The notes below the pieces were generated by a model. It ran no database searches, had not been told where the DNA came from, and was given only the letters and a program-made list of their open reading frames with translations. A stretch of 64,000 bases of DNA from UBA1858 sp965262455 (GTDB taxonomy: Bacteria > Pseudomonadota > Gammaproteobacteria > UBA4575), in assembly GCA_965262455.1 (NCBI GenBank), contig CBDHFH010000008.1:248001-312000 (forward strand), given 5' to 3'. Shown piece after piece: positions 52,810 to 62,137 of this stretch (the stretch's first letter is position 1; every line of letters begins with the position of its first letter). Made by a program: the position numbers and the translations under genes.

Positions 52810-52878
52810 CTACGTCATCTGCATCTTCGTCAATTATTTAACGTTTATTTAACTAAAATTGTCATTATGGATAGTCAA

Positions 52879-52894
52879 TGCAATGTTTATGCCT
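52879..52894 (-). promoter_or_regulatory. candidate sigma-54 promoter of flgA
   Basis: On the minus strand the sequence AGGCATAAACATTGCA (52894-52879) fits the -24/-12 pattern TGGCAC-N5-TTGC with the invariant GG and GC at correct spacing and two mismatches. It lies about 70 bp before the flgA start. Confidence 0.5.
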
Positions 52895-52943
52895 AAAATT
52901 ATTTGGCGTAAATATCATTAAATGACGTGCATGAATGCAAGAC

Positions 52944-52960
52944 TTGCCGGTGCCCGGCAA
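52944..52960. repeat. perfect GC-rich palindrome between flgA and flgB
   Basis: TTGCCGG (52944-52950), a TGC loop and CCGGCAA (52954-52960) form a perfect 7-bp inverted repeat in an AT-rich region. It lies about 80 bp upstream of the flgB sigma-54 promoter, a good place for an activator (FlrC/FleQ-like) site. The role is unproven. Confidence 0.5.
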
Positions 52961-53041
52961 CTTCTTCTAAGGCGATGTTGCCACATGCGGTTATTCCTGG
53001 GACGAAGTGTTCAATTTAAAGTGTAACTGGTTTATATCGGC

Positions 53042-53057
53042 TGGCACAGCGATTGCT
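53042..53057 (+). promoter_or_regulatory. sigma-54 promoter of the flgB operon
   Basis: TGGCAC (53042-53047), 5 bases, TTGCT (53053-53057) is a consensus RpoN -24/-12 element. Transcription should start near 53069, about 22 bases before the flgB ATG at 53091. Its presence rules out a longer flgB reading frame starting at 53007. Confidence 0.85.
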
Positions 53058-53090
53058 TTAGCAGTAACAACAAAAAAACAAATTAATGTT

Positions 53091-53498
53091 ATGGCTAATC
53101 CAATTAATCAATTATTCGCAACTCATGAACAAGCAATTAAATTGCGTGCTGCACGTTCAGAAATACTGGCGACTAATATTGCCAATTCAGATACGCCTAA
53201 TTATAAGGCGAGGGATATTGACTTTAAATCTGCCATGCAGGCATTGCAACAAGGGAATAGTCGAACAAATATTCGATTAGATAAAAGTAATGCTATGCAT
53301 ATAACCAATGGCAATAATCTTTTATCAAGTCATGCAGTCCAATATCGTGTGCCATTACATTCTTCATTAGATGGAAATACAGTCGATTCAGATTTTGAAA
53401 AATCTGCATTCACAGAAAACGCAATTCGTTATCAATTTAGTTTAAATCGCTTGAGTAAAAAAATTAGCGGGCTGATAAGAACACTTAAAGGTGAATAA
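53091..53498 (+). CDS. flgB: flagellar basal-body rod protein FlgB
   Basis: A 135-residue rod protein with the family motif EILATNIANSDTPNYKARDI near the N-terminus and hydrophobic heptads at both ends. It forms the proximal rod with FlgC, FlgF and FlgG. The start at 53091 is chosen because the sigma-54 promoter lies inside the upstream extension and the conserved sequence begins at ANPINQLF. It is the first gene of the rod/hook operon. Confidence 0.92.
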   Translation: MANPINQLFATHEQAIKLRAARSEILATNIANSDTPNYKARDIDFKSAMQALQQGNSRTNIRLDKSNAMHITNGNNLLSSHAVQYRVPLHSSLDGNTVDSDFEKSAFTENAIRYQFSLNRLSKKISGLIRTLKGE

Positions 53499-53503
53499 AC
53501 AGA

Positions 53504-53920
53504 ATGTCTTTGTTTAATATTTTTGAAATATCAGGAAGTGGGCTAAGTGCCCAAAGCACTCGTCTAAATGTAACTGCCAGTAATATCTCTAATGCGCAAT
53601 CGGTTTCAGGCACGGCAGAGGACGCTTATAAAGCGCGTAACCCAGTATTTTCTGCCATGTATAAAGATGCGTTTAATACTCAAGGTCAAAATGTGGGTGT
53701 GCAGACTATAGGTATCGTCGAAAACAATGCTGAAGCCCCAAAACGTTATGAGCCTGGGAATCCGCTGGCGGATGAGCAAGGTTATGTGTACTTGTCTAAT
53801 GTAAATCCCATTGAAGAGATGACCAATATGATGTCTGCATCACGTAGTTATCAAAATAATGTTGAAATCATCAACACGTCAAAAGAACTTATATTACAAA
53901 CACTACGTTTAGGTGAGTAA
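53504..53920 (+). CDS. flgC: flagellar basal-body rod protein FlgC
   Basis: A 138-residue rod protein with NVTASNISNAQSVSG at the N-terminus and the C-terminal VNPIEEMTNMMSASRSYQNN helix that packs into the rod. It starts 5 bp after flgB. Confidence 0.93.
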   Translation: MSLFNIFEISGSGLSAQSTRLNVTASNISNAQSVSGTAEDAYKARNPVFSAMYKDAFNTQGQNVGVQTIGIVENNAEAPKRYEPGNPLADEQGYVYLSNVNPIEEMTNMMSASRSYQNNVEIINTSKELILQTLRLGE

Positions 53921-53934
53921 CAAGGAATAGAATT

Positions 53935-54609
53935 ATGGAAATCGGTAAAAGCGATACATTGAATAGCCAGTTTGGCGTGCAACGTTTTCAGGCAAATAAA
54001 CCAAGTAATAAAGAACTTGGGCAGGAAGATTTTCTGCAACTAATTGTTGCACAGATACAAAATCAAGACCCGTTTGAGCCAGTTGAAAATGGCGCGTTTA
54101 TAGGCCAGTTAGCGCAATTCGGCACAGTCGACGGGGTGAATAACTTAAATGATTCATTTGCAGAATTCTCGCAAGGATTTGCTAGTAATCAAGCGCTAAA
54201 TGCAGCAGCACTGATAGGTAAAAGTGTTGAGGTTGAGGGTAATCGAATCACCGTCAATGCAGAAGAGTCTGTGACTGCCTACGTGGATGCTAACGGTCAA
54301 GTTGGCACTGCGCTTGTTGAGATACGCAGTGCAGCAGGCCAAGTTGTTCAAACTAAAGAAGTACAGTTAATCAATGGTGGATTGAATAGTTTCACTTGGG
54401 ATGGTCTAGACATGCAAAATGAGCCTGTTGATGTAGGTGCTTATTTTATTTCTGCCAGTGTTGTAGCAGGCGATGATGAGTTCATATTACCCACAGCAGT
54501 TCAAAGTAAAGTTGAAAGTGTCAATTTAGCCAACAGTAACGCGATTGAATTAGGTTTAGAGGGTGGCGATACCATTTTATTTAACGATGTACAAAAGATT
54601 TCACAATAA
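53935..54609 (+). CDS. flgD: hook-cap / hook-capping protein FlgD
   Basis: A 224-residue protein with the FlgD N-terminal motif LGQEDFLQLIVAQIQNQDPF (at the 20-residue limit) and a C-terminal Tudor/FnIII-like region (GQVVQTKEVQL, SFTWDGLDMQN). It caps the growing hook and lets FlgE assemble. Gene order flgC-flgD-flgE is standard. Confidence 0.92.
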   Translation: MEIGKSDTLNSQFGVQRFQANKPSNKELGQEDFLQLIVAQIQNQDPFEPVENGAFIGQLAQFGTVDGVNNLNDSFAEFSQGFASNQALNAAALIGKSVEVEGNRITVNAEESVTAYVDANGQVGTALVEIRSAAGQVVQTKEVQLINGGLNSFTWDGLDMQNEPVDVGAYFISASVVAGDDEFILPTAVQSKVESVNLANSNAIELGLEGGDTILFNDVQKISQ

Positions 54610-54634
54610 GTATGCATAACTAAAGGAGAAAGAT

Positions 54635-55861
54635 ATGCCATTTGATATAGCGCTGACAGGATTAAGTGCAGCACAAAATGATTTAGAAGTTATTTCAAAT
54701 AATATTGCAAATAGCGAAACATCGGGATTCAAAAAATCACGTGCAAATTTTGCTGATATTTATGCTAGTTCTGAATTTGGTGTAAGTAGTAATTCAATTG
54801 GACAAGGTGTCCAGGTGTCTGGCATTCAACAACAATTCACCGATGGAGACATCACCTTCACTGATAATTCACTAGATCTTGCCATCAATGGTCAAGGTTT
54901 TTTCATATTAGAAGAATCAGGTGAGAGATTTTATGGTCGTGCAGGTGCTTTCGGTGTTGACACGGATGGCAATATTGTCGATCCCATCGGTAATCAACTA
55001 GTCGGGTTTCAACCAGACTCGAATGGCGTCATTACAGGTGCACTAGGGCCTATCGTTGTAAACAGATCGGATTTAGCTCCTCGAATCACTTCTGAAATTG
55101 AACTTGGCGCCAATCTTAGTGCCACAGAAACTATTTTGCCAGCATTTACTGTGGGTGCGTCTGGACCTGATCCAGCAACATATAATCACTCTACTTCATT
55201 AACAACCTATGATTCTCTAGGTGGAGAACATCTGACTTCATTATATTTCCGTCGTGACACGGCCACTAACTGGGAAGTGTTTGCTTTTGTTGATGGCACG
55301 CAAGTGGATGGACCTGACTTACTAAACTTTGATGCAAGTGGAAATCTTGTAGGCGTCAACGGTGGCGCAGGTACTACTGTTACTTCAGCCGCATTCACTC
55401 CTGGCGGTGTCGGTACTACTACAACCTATACTATAGATTATGCAGATGTGACGCAGTTCGGTAGTCCTTTTGGCGTTGCTTCTTTAGATCAAAATGGATT
55501 TGAAACAGGTCGTTTAACCAGTCTTGATTTTGGACAAAATGGCACATTGTTTGGTCGTTATTCTAATGGTGAGTCACAAGCATTTGGTCAAGTAGCATTG
55601 GCAAATTTCTCTAACACGCAAGGTTTAGTTCCATCAAGTAGCACACTGTGGACGGAATCATTTGCTTCCGGCCCTGCTTTGGTTGGTGAACCTGGCTCGA
55701 CTGACTTAGGTTTAGTTCAATCAGGAGCGCTTGAAGAATCGAATGTTGATGTGACTGCGGAACTCATTGACATGATTCAAGCACAAAGATTTTTCCAGTC
55801 TAATGCACAGGTGATTGGTGCAGCGGATGAGATCACTCAAACCATTATTAATATTATTTAA
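54635..55861 (+). CDS. flgE: flagellar hook protein FlgE
   Basis: A 408-residue hook subunit. It shows the N-terminal VISNNIANSETSGFKKSRA motif, the LDLAINGQGFF domain and the C-terminal SNVDVTAELIDMIQAQRFFQ helix. An AAAGGAGAAAG ribosome site lies just before the ATG. The length is normal. Confidence 0.93.
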   Translation: MPFDIALTGLSAAQNDLEVISNNIANSETSGFKKSRANFADIYASSEFGVSSNSIGQGVQVSGIQQQFTDGDITFTDNSLDLAINGQGFFILEESGERFYGRAGAFGVDTDGNIVDPIGNQLVGFQPDSNGVITGALGPIVVNRSDLAPRITSEIELGANLSATETILPAFTVGASGPDPATYNHSTSLTTYDSLGGEHLTSLYFRRDTATNWEVFAFVDGTQVDGPDLLNFDASGNLVGVNGGAGTTVTSAAFTPGGVGTTTTYTIDYADVTQFGSPFGVASLDQNGFETGRLTSLDFGQNGTLFGRYSNGESQAFGQVALANFSNTQGLVPSSSTLWTESFASGPALVGEPGSTDLGLVQSGALEESNVDVTAELIDMIQAQRFFQSNAQVIGAADEITQTIINII

Positions 55862-55908
55862 TAATGAATTGAGTTGACATTGTAAATATTAGTAAAGAGG
55901 AATAGAGA

Positions 55909-56652
55909 ATGGACGGTATGCTCTACGTTGCAATGAATGGCGCTAAACAAATCCAAGCGCAACAGGCCACGAATAGCCATAACTTGGCAAACGCAAACAC
56001 CACCGGATTCAGAGCAGACTTTGACACTTTGCGTAGTCTACCTGTTTACGGACCAGGTAATCCAAGTCGTGTATTCAGTGTGGATGAACGATCAGGAATC
56101 AATTTTGATGTCGGTGAAGTCACGCAAACAGGACGAGATCTAGATATTTCTATTAATGGTGAAGGATTGATAGCAGTACAAGCACCTGATGGTAGTGAAG
56201 CCTATACCCGAGCAGGCGATCTTAGAGTAGTGAATGGCGGCTTGTTGCAAACCGGTGCTGGTTATTCGGTGATGGGAAATGATGGCCCAATCGCTTTACC
56301 TCCTTATGAAAAGTTAGACATCGCAGCGGATGGAACCTTGTCAATTATTCCTGTGGGTCAGGATGCGAGTGCGTTAGCTGTCGTCGATCGGATTAAATTA
56401 GTTAAGCCGGCAATTGATGATTTGGAAAAAAGCTTAGATGGATTAATTCGTGCTAAACAAGGTATCGAAGTTGATGCCGATGCCTCAGTCAGAATTGCAG
56501 CAGGAACAGTAGAAGGAAGTAACGTCAACTCAGTGAGCGAATTAATTAATATGATTGAGTTGGCTAGAAAATTTGAAATGCATGTGAAGCTAATGGAGAC
56601 CGCAGAAACTAACGATTCTAGCTCAGCGTCAATTTTAAGATTGCGCGGATAA
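55909..56652 (+). CDS. flgF: flagellar basal-body rod protein FlgF
   Basis: A 247-residue rod protein with SHNLANANTTGFRADFDT near the N-terminus, DISINGEGLIAVQAPDG and the C-terminal NSVSELINMIELARKFEMHV. It is preceded by an AGAGGAATAG ribosome site. Confidence 0.92.
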   Translation: MDGMLYVAMNGAKQIQAQQATNSHNLANANTTGFRADFDTLRSLPVYGPGNPSRVFSVDERSGINFDVGEVTQTGRDLDISINGEGLIAVQAPDGSEAYTRAGDLRVVNGGLLQTGAGYSVMGNDGPIALPPYEKLDIAADGTLSIIPVGQDASALAVVDRIKLVKPAIDDLEKSLDGLIRAKQGIEVDADASVRIAAGTVEGSNVNSVSELINMIELARKFEMHVKLMETAETNDSSSASILRLRG

Positions 56653-56673
56653 TTTAATAAAGGACTTATAACA

Positions 56674-57459
56674 ATGACATCAGCATTATGGAACTCAAAA
56701 ACAGGACTGGATGCGCAACAAACGCGTATGACAGTCATCTCTAATAATCTTGCTAATGCCAATACCACAGGATTTAAACGTGATCGTGCAGTGTTTGAGG
56801 ATTTAATCTATCAGAATGTACGTCAACCAGGTGCACAATCATCTCAAGATACCCAGTTACCTACGGGCTTGCAATTAGGTACTGGTGTACGCGTTGTCGC
56901 AACTGAAAAATTATTTACACAAGGGAATGTCTCGCAAACTGATGCACCACTGGATATTGCTATTCAGGGACGCGGTTTTTTTGAAATTCAATTGCCTGAT
57001 GGCACAACAGGCTATACACGTGATGGCAGCTTTACATTAGATTCGCAAGGGCAAATTGTTAATTCAAGTGGCTATGTCTTACAGCCCGCGATTACGATTC
57101 CACCAAATGTGACGAGTATAACTATTGGCGTTGATGGCACTGTTTCGACATTAACTGCAGGTGATAATGCGCCAACGCAAGTAGGGAACATTCAATTAGT
57201 CGATTTTATTAATGAAACGGGTTTGCAGCCACGAGGTGAAAATTTATTTTTAGAAACCGCATCGTCGGGCAGCCCGACGCCTGGAACACCTGGGCAAAAT
57301 GGTTTAGGCACAATGATCCAAGGCTCGTTAGAAACATCTAATGTTAATGTTGTAGAAGAGCTTGTTAATATGATTGAAACTCAAAGAACTTATGAAGTCA
57401 ATTCACGTGCTATTGAAACTGCCGACAGCATGTTGCAGTACGTTAATAACAATCTATAA
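56674..57459 (+). CDS. flgG: flagellar distal rod protein FlgG
   Basis: A 261-residue distal-rod protein with VISNNLANANTTGFKRDRA, LDIAIQGRGFFEIQLPDG, TGYTRDGSF and the C-terminal NVNVVEELVNMIETQRTYEV. Length and motifs are canonical. Confidence 0.94.
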   Translation: MTSALWNSKTGLDAQQTRMTVISNNLANANTTGFKRDRAVFEDLIYQNVRQPGAQSSQDTQLPTGLQLGTGVRVVATEKLFTQGNVSQTDAPLDIAIQGRGFFEIQLPDGTTGYTRDGSFTLDSQGQIVNSSGYVLQPAITIPPNVTSITIGVDGTVSTLTAGDNAPTQVGNIQLVDFINETGLQPRGENLFLETASSGSPTPGTPGQNGLGTMIQGSLETSNVNVVEELVNMIETQRTYEVNSRAIETADSMLQYVNNNL

Positions 57460-57484
57460 CGTTTAACAATAAAGGATTAGCTAA

Positions 57485-58183
57485 ATGACAGGGATGGAGA
57501 TTATGAAACAAAACAATCAATTGATTTGGCTTTTGCTAATAGTACTGCTGTCAGGTTGTAGTTCTATTGGGCAAATAAGTGATCCTGACTATGAGCCTGC
57601 AGCACCGGTCGTGCCTGAGGAAAAAGTGACATATGATGGAGGCTTATTCTATGCGTCAACTAATCTTTATATTTTTGAAGATATCAAAGCAACTCGTGTG
57701 GGTGATTTGCTCACGGTAGTTTTGTCTGAACAAACCAATGCCAGTAAATCGTCCTCGTTAGAAGCTGACAAATCAACCAGCATAGATTTACCGAACCCAA
57801 CACTATTTGGCAAAAACGATTACACCATTGATGGTAGAGAAGTGTTGTCTAGTAGTGCGACGGCTTCAAGAGATATTGAAGGTGAAGGTGAATTAACACA
57901 AGAAAATAGCTTGGACGGAAATATTACCGTCACAGTGACCGAACGATTGGCAAATGGCTATTTAGTAATTAAAGGAGAGAAACTGCTAACATTAAATGAA
58001 GGCAGTGAAGTGGTTAGGATTGATGGCATTGTTCGTCCTACTGATATTGATGCAAATAATCGGATTGAATCCACCAAAATTGCTAATGCTCGCATTACAT
58101 ATAAAGGTTCCGGTGTAGTGAGTGACAGTAGTAAGGCTGGATGGTTAGCCAAGTTCTTTATGCATGCAATATGGCCGCTTTAA
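57485..58183 (+). CDS. flgH: flagellar L-ring lipoprotein FlgH
   Basis: A 232-residue outer-membrane lipoprotein with lipobox LLSGC (Cys near residue 25) and the L-ring motif TRVGDLLTVVLSEQT. In-frame ATGs at 57494 and 57503 are alternative starts; the AAAGGATTAG site fits 57485. The last bases overlap the reading frame of flgI, whose true start is 16 bp further on. Confidence 0.92.
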   Translation: MTGMEIMKQNNQLIWLLLIVLLSGCSSIGQISDPDYEPAAPVVPEEKVTYDGGLFYASTNLYIFEDIKATRVGDLLTVVLSEQTNASKSSSLEADKSTSIDLPNPTLFGKNDYTIDGREVLSSSATASRDIEGEGELTQENSLDGNITVTVTERLANGYLVIKGEKLLTLNEGSEVVRIDGIVRPTDIDANNRIESTKIANARITYKGSGVVSDSSKAGWLAKFFMHAIWPL

Positions 58184-58199
58184 TAACAAGGGATTCGAT

Positions 58200-59297
58200 A
58201 TGCGTTTACTCTATATAATCTTTTTGCTGGCACTCTCAAACATTGTTCAGGCAGATAGAATAAAAGATCTTGCTTCTGTTGCGGGTGTTCGTTCCAATCA
58301 ATTGTTGGGCTACGGTCTGGTTGTGGGTCTGGATGGTACAGGTGACCAAACCAGTCAAACACCTTTCACAGTGCAAAGTTTAAAAAGCTTTCTCAATCGG
58401 TATAACATTACTATACCGCCTGATGTCAGTCCGCAGTTAAAGAATGTCGCCGCCGTCTCGGTGCATGCAGAGCTGCCAGCATTTGCAAAGCCCGGGCAAA
58501 CAATTGACGTCACCGTGTCATCTTTAGGCAACTCTAAAAGTTTGCGTGGTGGTAGTTTATTAATGTCACCTCTGAAAGGGATTGATGGAGATGTATATGC
58601 AATAGCTCAGGGCAATTTAGTTGTTGGTGGCTTAGGTGTTCAGGGAAGCGATGGATCGAGTATTACGATTAACGTGCCCAGTGCCGGCCGCATTCCAAAT
58701 GGTGCAACAGTCGAACGAATTATTCCAAGTAATTTTGCGCTACAAGATCACTTGTACTTGAATTTACATAGCTCTGATTTTACTACCGCTAAACGTATGC
58801 AAGATCGAATCAATGAGATCATGGGTGGAGGTGTTGCAAGTGCCTTAGATCCTGTCACAGTTCGAGTGCGTGCACCTTTCGATGCTTCCAATCGTGTTTC
58901 TTTTTTAGCAGAAATAGAAAATATCAGAATGAAACCAGCATCTGCAGCGGCAAAAGTGATTGTTAACTCTCGCACAGGTACTGTTGTCATTGGTTCTAAT
59001 GTGCGCGTATCGGCAGCAGCAGTTTCACATGGAAGCTTAGTCGTCACCATCTCTGAAAATACTGAGGTCAGTCAGCCCAATGAATTTGCTGCTGTTGGTC
59101 AAACTGCAGTTACTACTGATTCTGAAATTGAAGTACAACAAAATACTGATCGCATGTTTTTGTTTGATCCAGGTATTTCCCTAAATTCGATTGTTAATGC
59201 AGTCAATGAAGTGGGCGCTGCGCCGGGTGATTTAGTTGCAATACTCGAAGCGCTAAAGCAGGCGGGCGCGCTTAAAGCTGAATTAATAGTGATATAA
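58200..59297 (+). CDS. flgI: flagellar P-ring protein FlgI
   Basis: A 365-residue periplasmic ring protein. The signal peptide ends NIVQADRIKD, followed by LLGYGLVVGLDGTGDQ, typical of FlgI. The start at 58200 gives a normal signal peptide and an AAGGGA ribosome site. An upstream in-frame ATG at 58164 lies inside flgH and is rejected. Confidence 0.94.
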   Translation: MRLLYIIFLLALSNIVQADRIKDLASVAGVRSNQLLGYGLVVGLDGTGDQTSQTPFTVQSLKSFLNRYNITIPPDVSPQLKNVAAVSVHAELPAFAKPGQTIDVTVSSLGNSKSLRGGSLLMSPLKGIDGDVYAIAQGNLVVGGLGVQGSDGSSITINVPSAGRIPNGATVERIIPSNFALQDHLYLNLHSSDFTTAKRMQDRINEIMGGGVASALDPVTVRVRAPFDASNRVSFLAEIENIRMKPASAAAKVIVNSRTGTVVIGSNVRVSAAAVSHGSLVVTISENTEVSQPNEFAAVGQTAVTTDSEIEVQQNTDRMFLFDPGISLNSIVNAVNEVGAAPGDLVAILEALKQAGALKAELIVI

Positions 59298-59302
59298 ATG
59301 AT

Positions 59303-60220
59303 ATGAGTCAGGGAATCGCTTCTATTCTATCCACTGCGTCTGATACGGCAAGTTTGCGTTTGCAAGCTTCCAGTGGCGATGAAGTTGATAGTGAAGTAAT
59401 TCAGCAATTTGAAGCATTGTTTTTGCAGCAAATGTTAAAGAGTATGCGTACTGCTTCACTCGCTGATGGTTTATTCCAAAGTGATCAGTCAGATTTCTAT
59501 CGAGATATGTATGATCAGCAAATAGCATCAGATTTGGCTAAAAATGAGTTATTAGGTGTTGCGCAAATTATAAATAGGCAATTAGGAAAAAGTCCTGTTG
59601 CTTCTGTCAATGATGAAACTTCGACGGCTAATCAGCCTCTCGATTTAGCACGCTTAGATAACTTCATTGATTATTTATCTGCCGGTGTTACTGCATCGCC
59701 TGCTAATCATGGAGCTGAAGCTGTCAGTGAGGTGCGACCATTGGCATTCAAACCTGAGACACCAAATGAATTTGTCGAAGTTGCCTATAAATATGCTCAA
59801 TTGCCGGCAGAGAAATTAGGTGTAGAGCCGGACGTGCTAATTGCAATTGCCGCGCTTGAAACAGGATGGGGACATCATGTGCCTGCTGACGAATCCGGTA
59901 GCTCAAATAATTATTTCGGAATTAAGGCCGATAGTCGTTGGAAAGGTGAAAGTGTTAACAGTAATACGCTTGAATTCGAACAAGGAACATTTAAAGAATT
60001 AAAGCAGACTTTCCGTATGTATGAAACGCTTCAAGATTCATTTAATGATTACGCAGATTTTCTTATCAACAATGATCGTTATGCATATGCATTAGAGTTT
60101 GCTAGTGACACTCGACGCTTTTTACAAGAGATTCAAAATGCAGGTTATGCTACTGATCCAAATTACGCTAACAAAATTATGGGTGTGTTAAGCAATCAGG
60201 CATTTACAGTGTCTCGCTAA
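59303..60220 (+). CDS. flgJ: rod-assembly muramidase FlgJ (glucosaminidase type)
   Basis: A 305-residue two-domain protein. Residues 1-95 are the rod-cap domain (FEALFLQQMLKSMR). Residues 150-305 are a glucosaminidase domain with the catalytic region IAALETGWG and NNYFGIKA. It opens peptidoglycan for the growing rod, as in gammaproteobacterial FlgJ. Confidence 0.93.
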   Translation: MSQGIASILSTASDTASLRLQASSGDEVDSEVIQQFEALFLQQMLKSMRTASLADGLFQSDQSDFYRDMYDQQIASDLAKNELLGVAQIINRQLGKSPVASVNDETSTANQPLDLARLDNFIDYLSAGVTASPANHGAEAVSEVRPLAFKPETPNEFVEVAYKYAQLPAEKLGVEPDVLIAIAALETGWGHHVPADESGSSNNYFGIKADSRWKGESVNSNTLEFEQGTFKELKQTFRMYETLQDSFNDYADFLINNDRYAYALEFASDTRRFLQEIQNAGYATDPNYANKIMGVLSNQAFTVSR

Positions 60221-60235
60221 CAATCAGGGAACACT

Positions 60236-62137
60236 ATGGCAAATTCTTTAGACATCGCGGTAACTGGCCTACGCGCATTTCAGACTGCGTTAGCAACGAC
60301 ATCAAATAATATTGCTAATGCATCCACCCCTGGTTATAGCCGTCAGGAAGTTAACTTTTCAACATTGCAGCCACAAGGGTTTGGTAATGGTTTTATTGGT
60401 ACGGGCACGCGCGTTTCAAATATTCAGCGTGTTGAGAGTGAATTCCTGATCGAACAATTAAGAACCGCATCTACCGAAGCAGGGCGATTAAATACAATCA
60501 GTAATTTAGCCTCACGTGTGGATAATCTATTAGCTGATGGTGATGGTAGCTTGGCGCCATCATTACAAAATTTCTTTAATAGCGTGCAAGACTTGGCAAT
60601 AGACCCAAGCTCAAGTTCCGCGCGCCAGGTGGTACTTAGTTCTGCAGAATCTTTGGTTTCAAGATTCTCAAATATTGAATCTCAGTTAGAAGCAATCAAT
60701 AGCGATATAAAAGTCGGTATTAGTGAAAACATTCAAGACTTGAATGCAATTGCTACGGCAATTGCGGACTTGAATTCAAAAATAGTTGAGGCGCAAGCAT
60801 CCACTTCAGGAGGTCAACGACCCAATGACTTGTTAGATCAGCGTGACCAGCTAGTGCTAGAACTTTCCGAAATTGTTGCTGTTCAAACTCTCGAACAAGA
60901 TGACGGCTCTTTGAGTGTGTTTGTAGGTAGCGGACAAAGTATTGTTGTCGGTGGTAATGCACAACAGTTAGTAGCTATTTCTGATCCCAATGACAGTGCC
61001 AACACACGTATTGCATATCAAACGTTCAGCGGTCAAGCAGATATTACTAATTCGATTACCGGAGGCAGTATTTCAGGTTTGTTGGAATTTAAAAATGAAC
61101 AACTGGGCTCGATTCGTAATGAGCTTGGTCGCATTGCTACAGTGTTGGGGGGCACATTCAATGAACAGCATAATGTCGGACAAACATTAACTGGCGCGAT
61201 CGGTACAGACTTTTTTGCTACCGGACCCGTAGAAGTGGTCGCGAATACAGATAATACAGGTGCTTCAACTGTTACCGGAACAATAACAGATTTCACAGCA
61301 TTAACTTCTTCTGATTATAGTCTTAGTTATGATGGTGCGAACTATACGTTGACACGCTTAGATGATGGCACCACCACCGTGTCTGCTGCGGCAACATTTA
61401 CTGTTGATGGTTTGCAGATTAATGTGTCTGCCGGTGCCGCTGCAGGTGACCGCTTCCTGATCCGGCCCACACGTCTGGGCGCCAGTGGTATCGATGTACT
61501 TATTTCTCGCACGGATGATTTTGCTGCTGCCTCGCCGGTACGTACCAGTGCCAACATAAATAATCTTGGTGACGCTAATATAAGTGCGCCACAAGTGTTG
61601 GATATAACGGATCCGGATTTAAGCGATACTGTGGAAATACGTTTTAATACACCAGCAACAACTTATGATGTATTTAATGTTACTGATGGTGCAACGATTG
61701 CAAGTGGAGTCACATACGCCAGTGGCGCTAATATAGATTTCAATGGTATTCGTGTGCAAGTCGAAGGCCCCGTTGAGCCGGGTGATGTGTTCACCATTGA
61801 ACGCAACTCTGGTTCAGTCTCTGATAATACAAATGCGTTAGCTTTACTTGCATTACAAACGGCCGATACCGTCAGTGGTACGAGTAATTATCAAGAAACT
61901 TATGGTGGTTTAGTAGGGAAGGTCGGTACGCTGACTCGTCAGGCCGAATTAAATAGTAATGCGCAAAATCGATTACTTGAAGATTCTATTCAGGCGAAAG
62001 AGAGTGTTTCTGGCGTTAATTTAGATGAAGAAGCCGTGAATTTGACTAAATTTCAACAAGCTTACCAAGCGGCAGCACAAGTCATCTCTACCAGTGATGA
62101 GTTATTCCAGACACTATTAAATGCGGTTGCGAGGTAA
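60236..62137 (+). CDS. flgK: hook-filament junction protein FlgK (HAP1)
   Basis: A 633-residue protein with the N-terminal TTSNNIANASTPGYSRQEV, a long coiled region and the C-terminal SGVNLDEEAVNLTKFQQAYQ. The central domain (about residues 320-560) is larger than in Escherichia coli. It is exported with the help of FlgN. Confidence 0.94.
   Translation: MANSLDIAVTGLRAFQTALATTSNNIANASTPGYSRQEVNFSTLQPQGFGNGFIGTGTRVSNIQRVESEFLIEQLRTASTEAGRLNTISNLASRVDNLLADGDGSLAPSLQNFFNSVQDLAIDPSSSSARQVVLSSAESLVSRFSNIESQLEAINSDIKVGISENIQDLNAIATAIADLNSKIVEAQASTSGGQRPNDLLDQRDQLVLELSEIVAVQTLEQDDGSLSVFVGSGQSIVVGGNAQQLVAISDPNDSANTRIAYQTFSGQADITNSITGGSISGLLEFKNEQLGSIRNELGRIATVLGGTFNEQHNVGQTLTGAIGTDFFATGPVEVVANTDNTGASTVTGTITDFTALTSSDYSLSYDGANYTLTRLDDGTTTVSAAATFTVDGLQINVSAGAAAGDRFLIRPTRLGASGIDVLISRTDDFAAASPVRTSANINNLGDANISAPQVLDITDPDLSDTVEIRFNTPATTYDVFNVTDGATIASGVTYASGANIDFNGIRVQVEGPVEPGDVFTIERNSGSVSDNTNALALLALQTADTVSGTSNYQETYGGLVGKVGTLTRQAELNSNAQNRLLEDSIQAKESVSGVNLDEEAVNLTKFQQAYQAAAQVISTSDELFQTLLNAVAR

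Noticed and set aside
53007..53090. N-terminal extension of flgB
   Set aside because: A consensus sigma-54 promoter lies within it and the conserved FlgB sequence begins at 53091.
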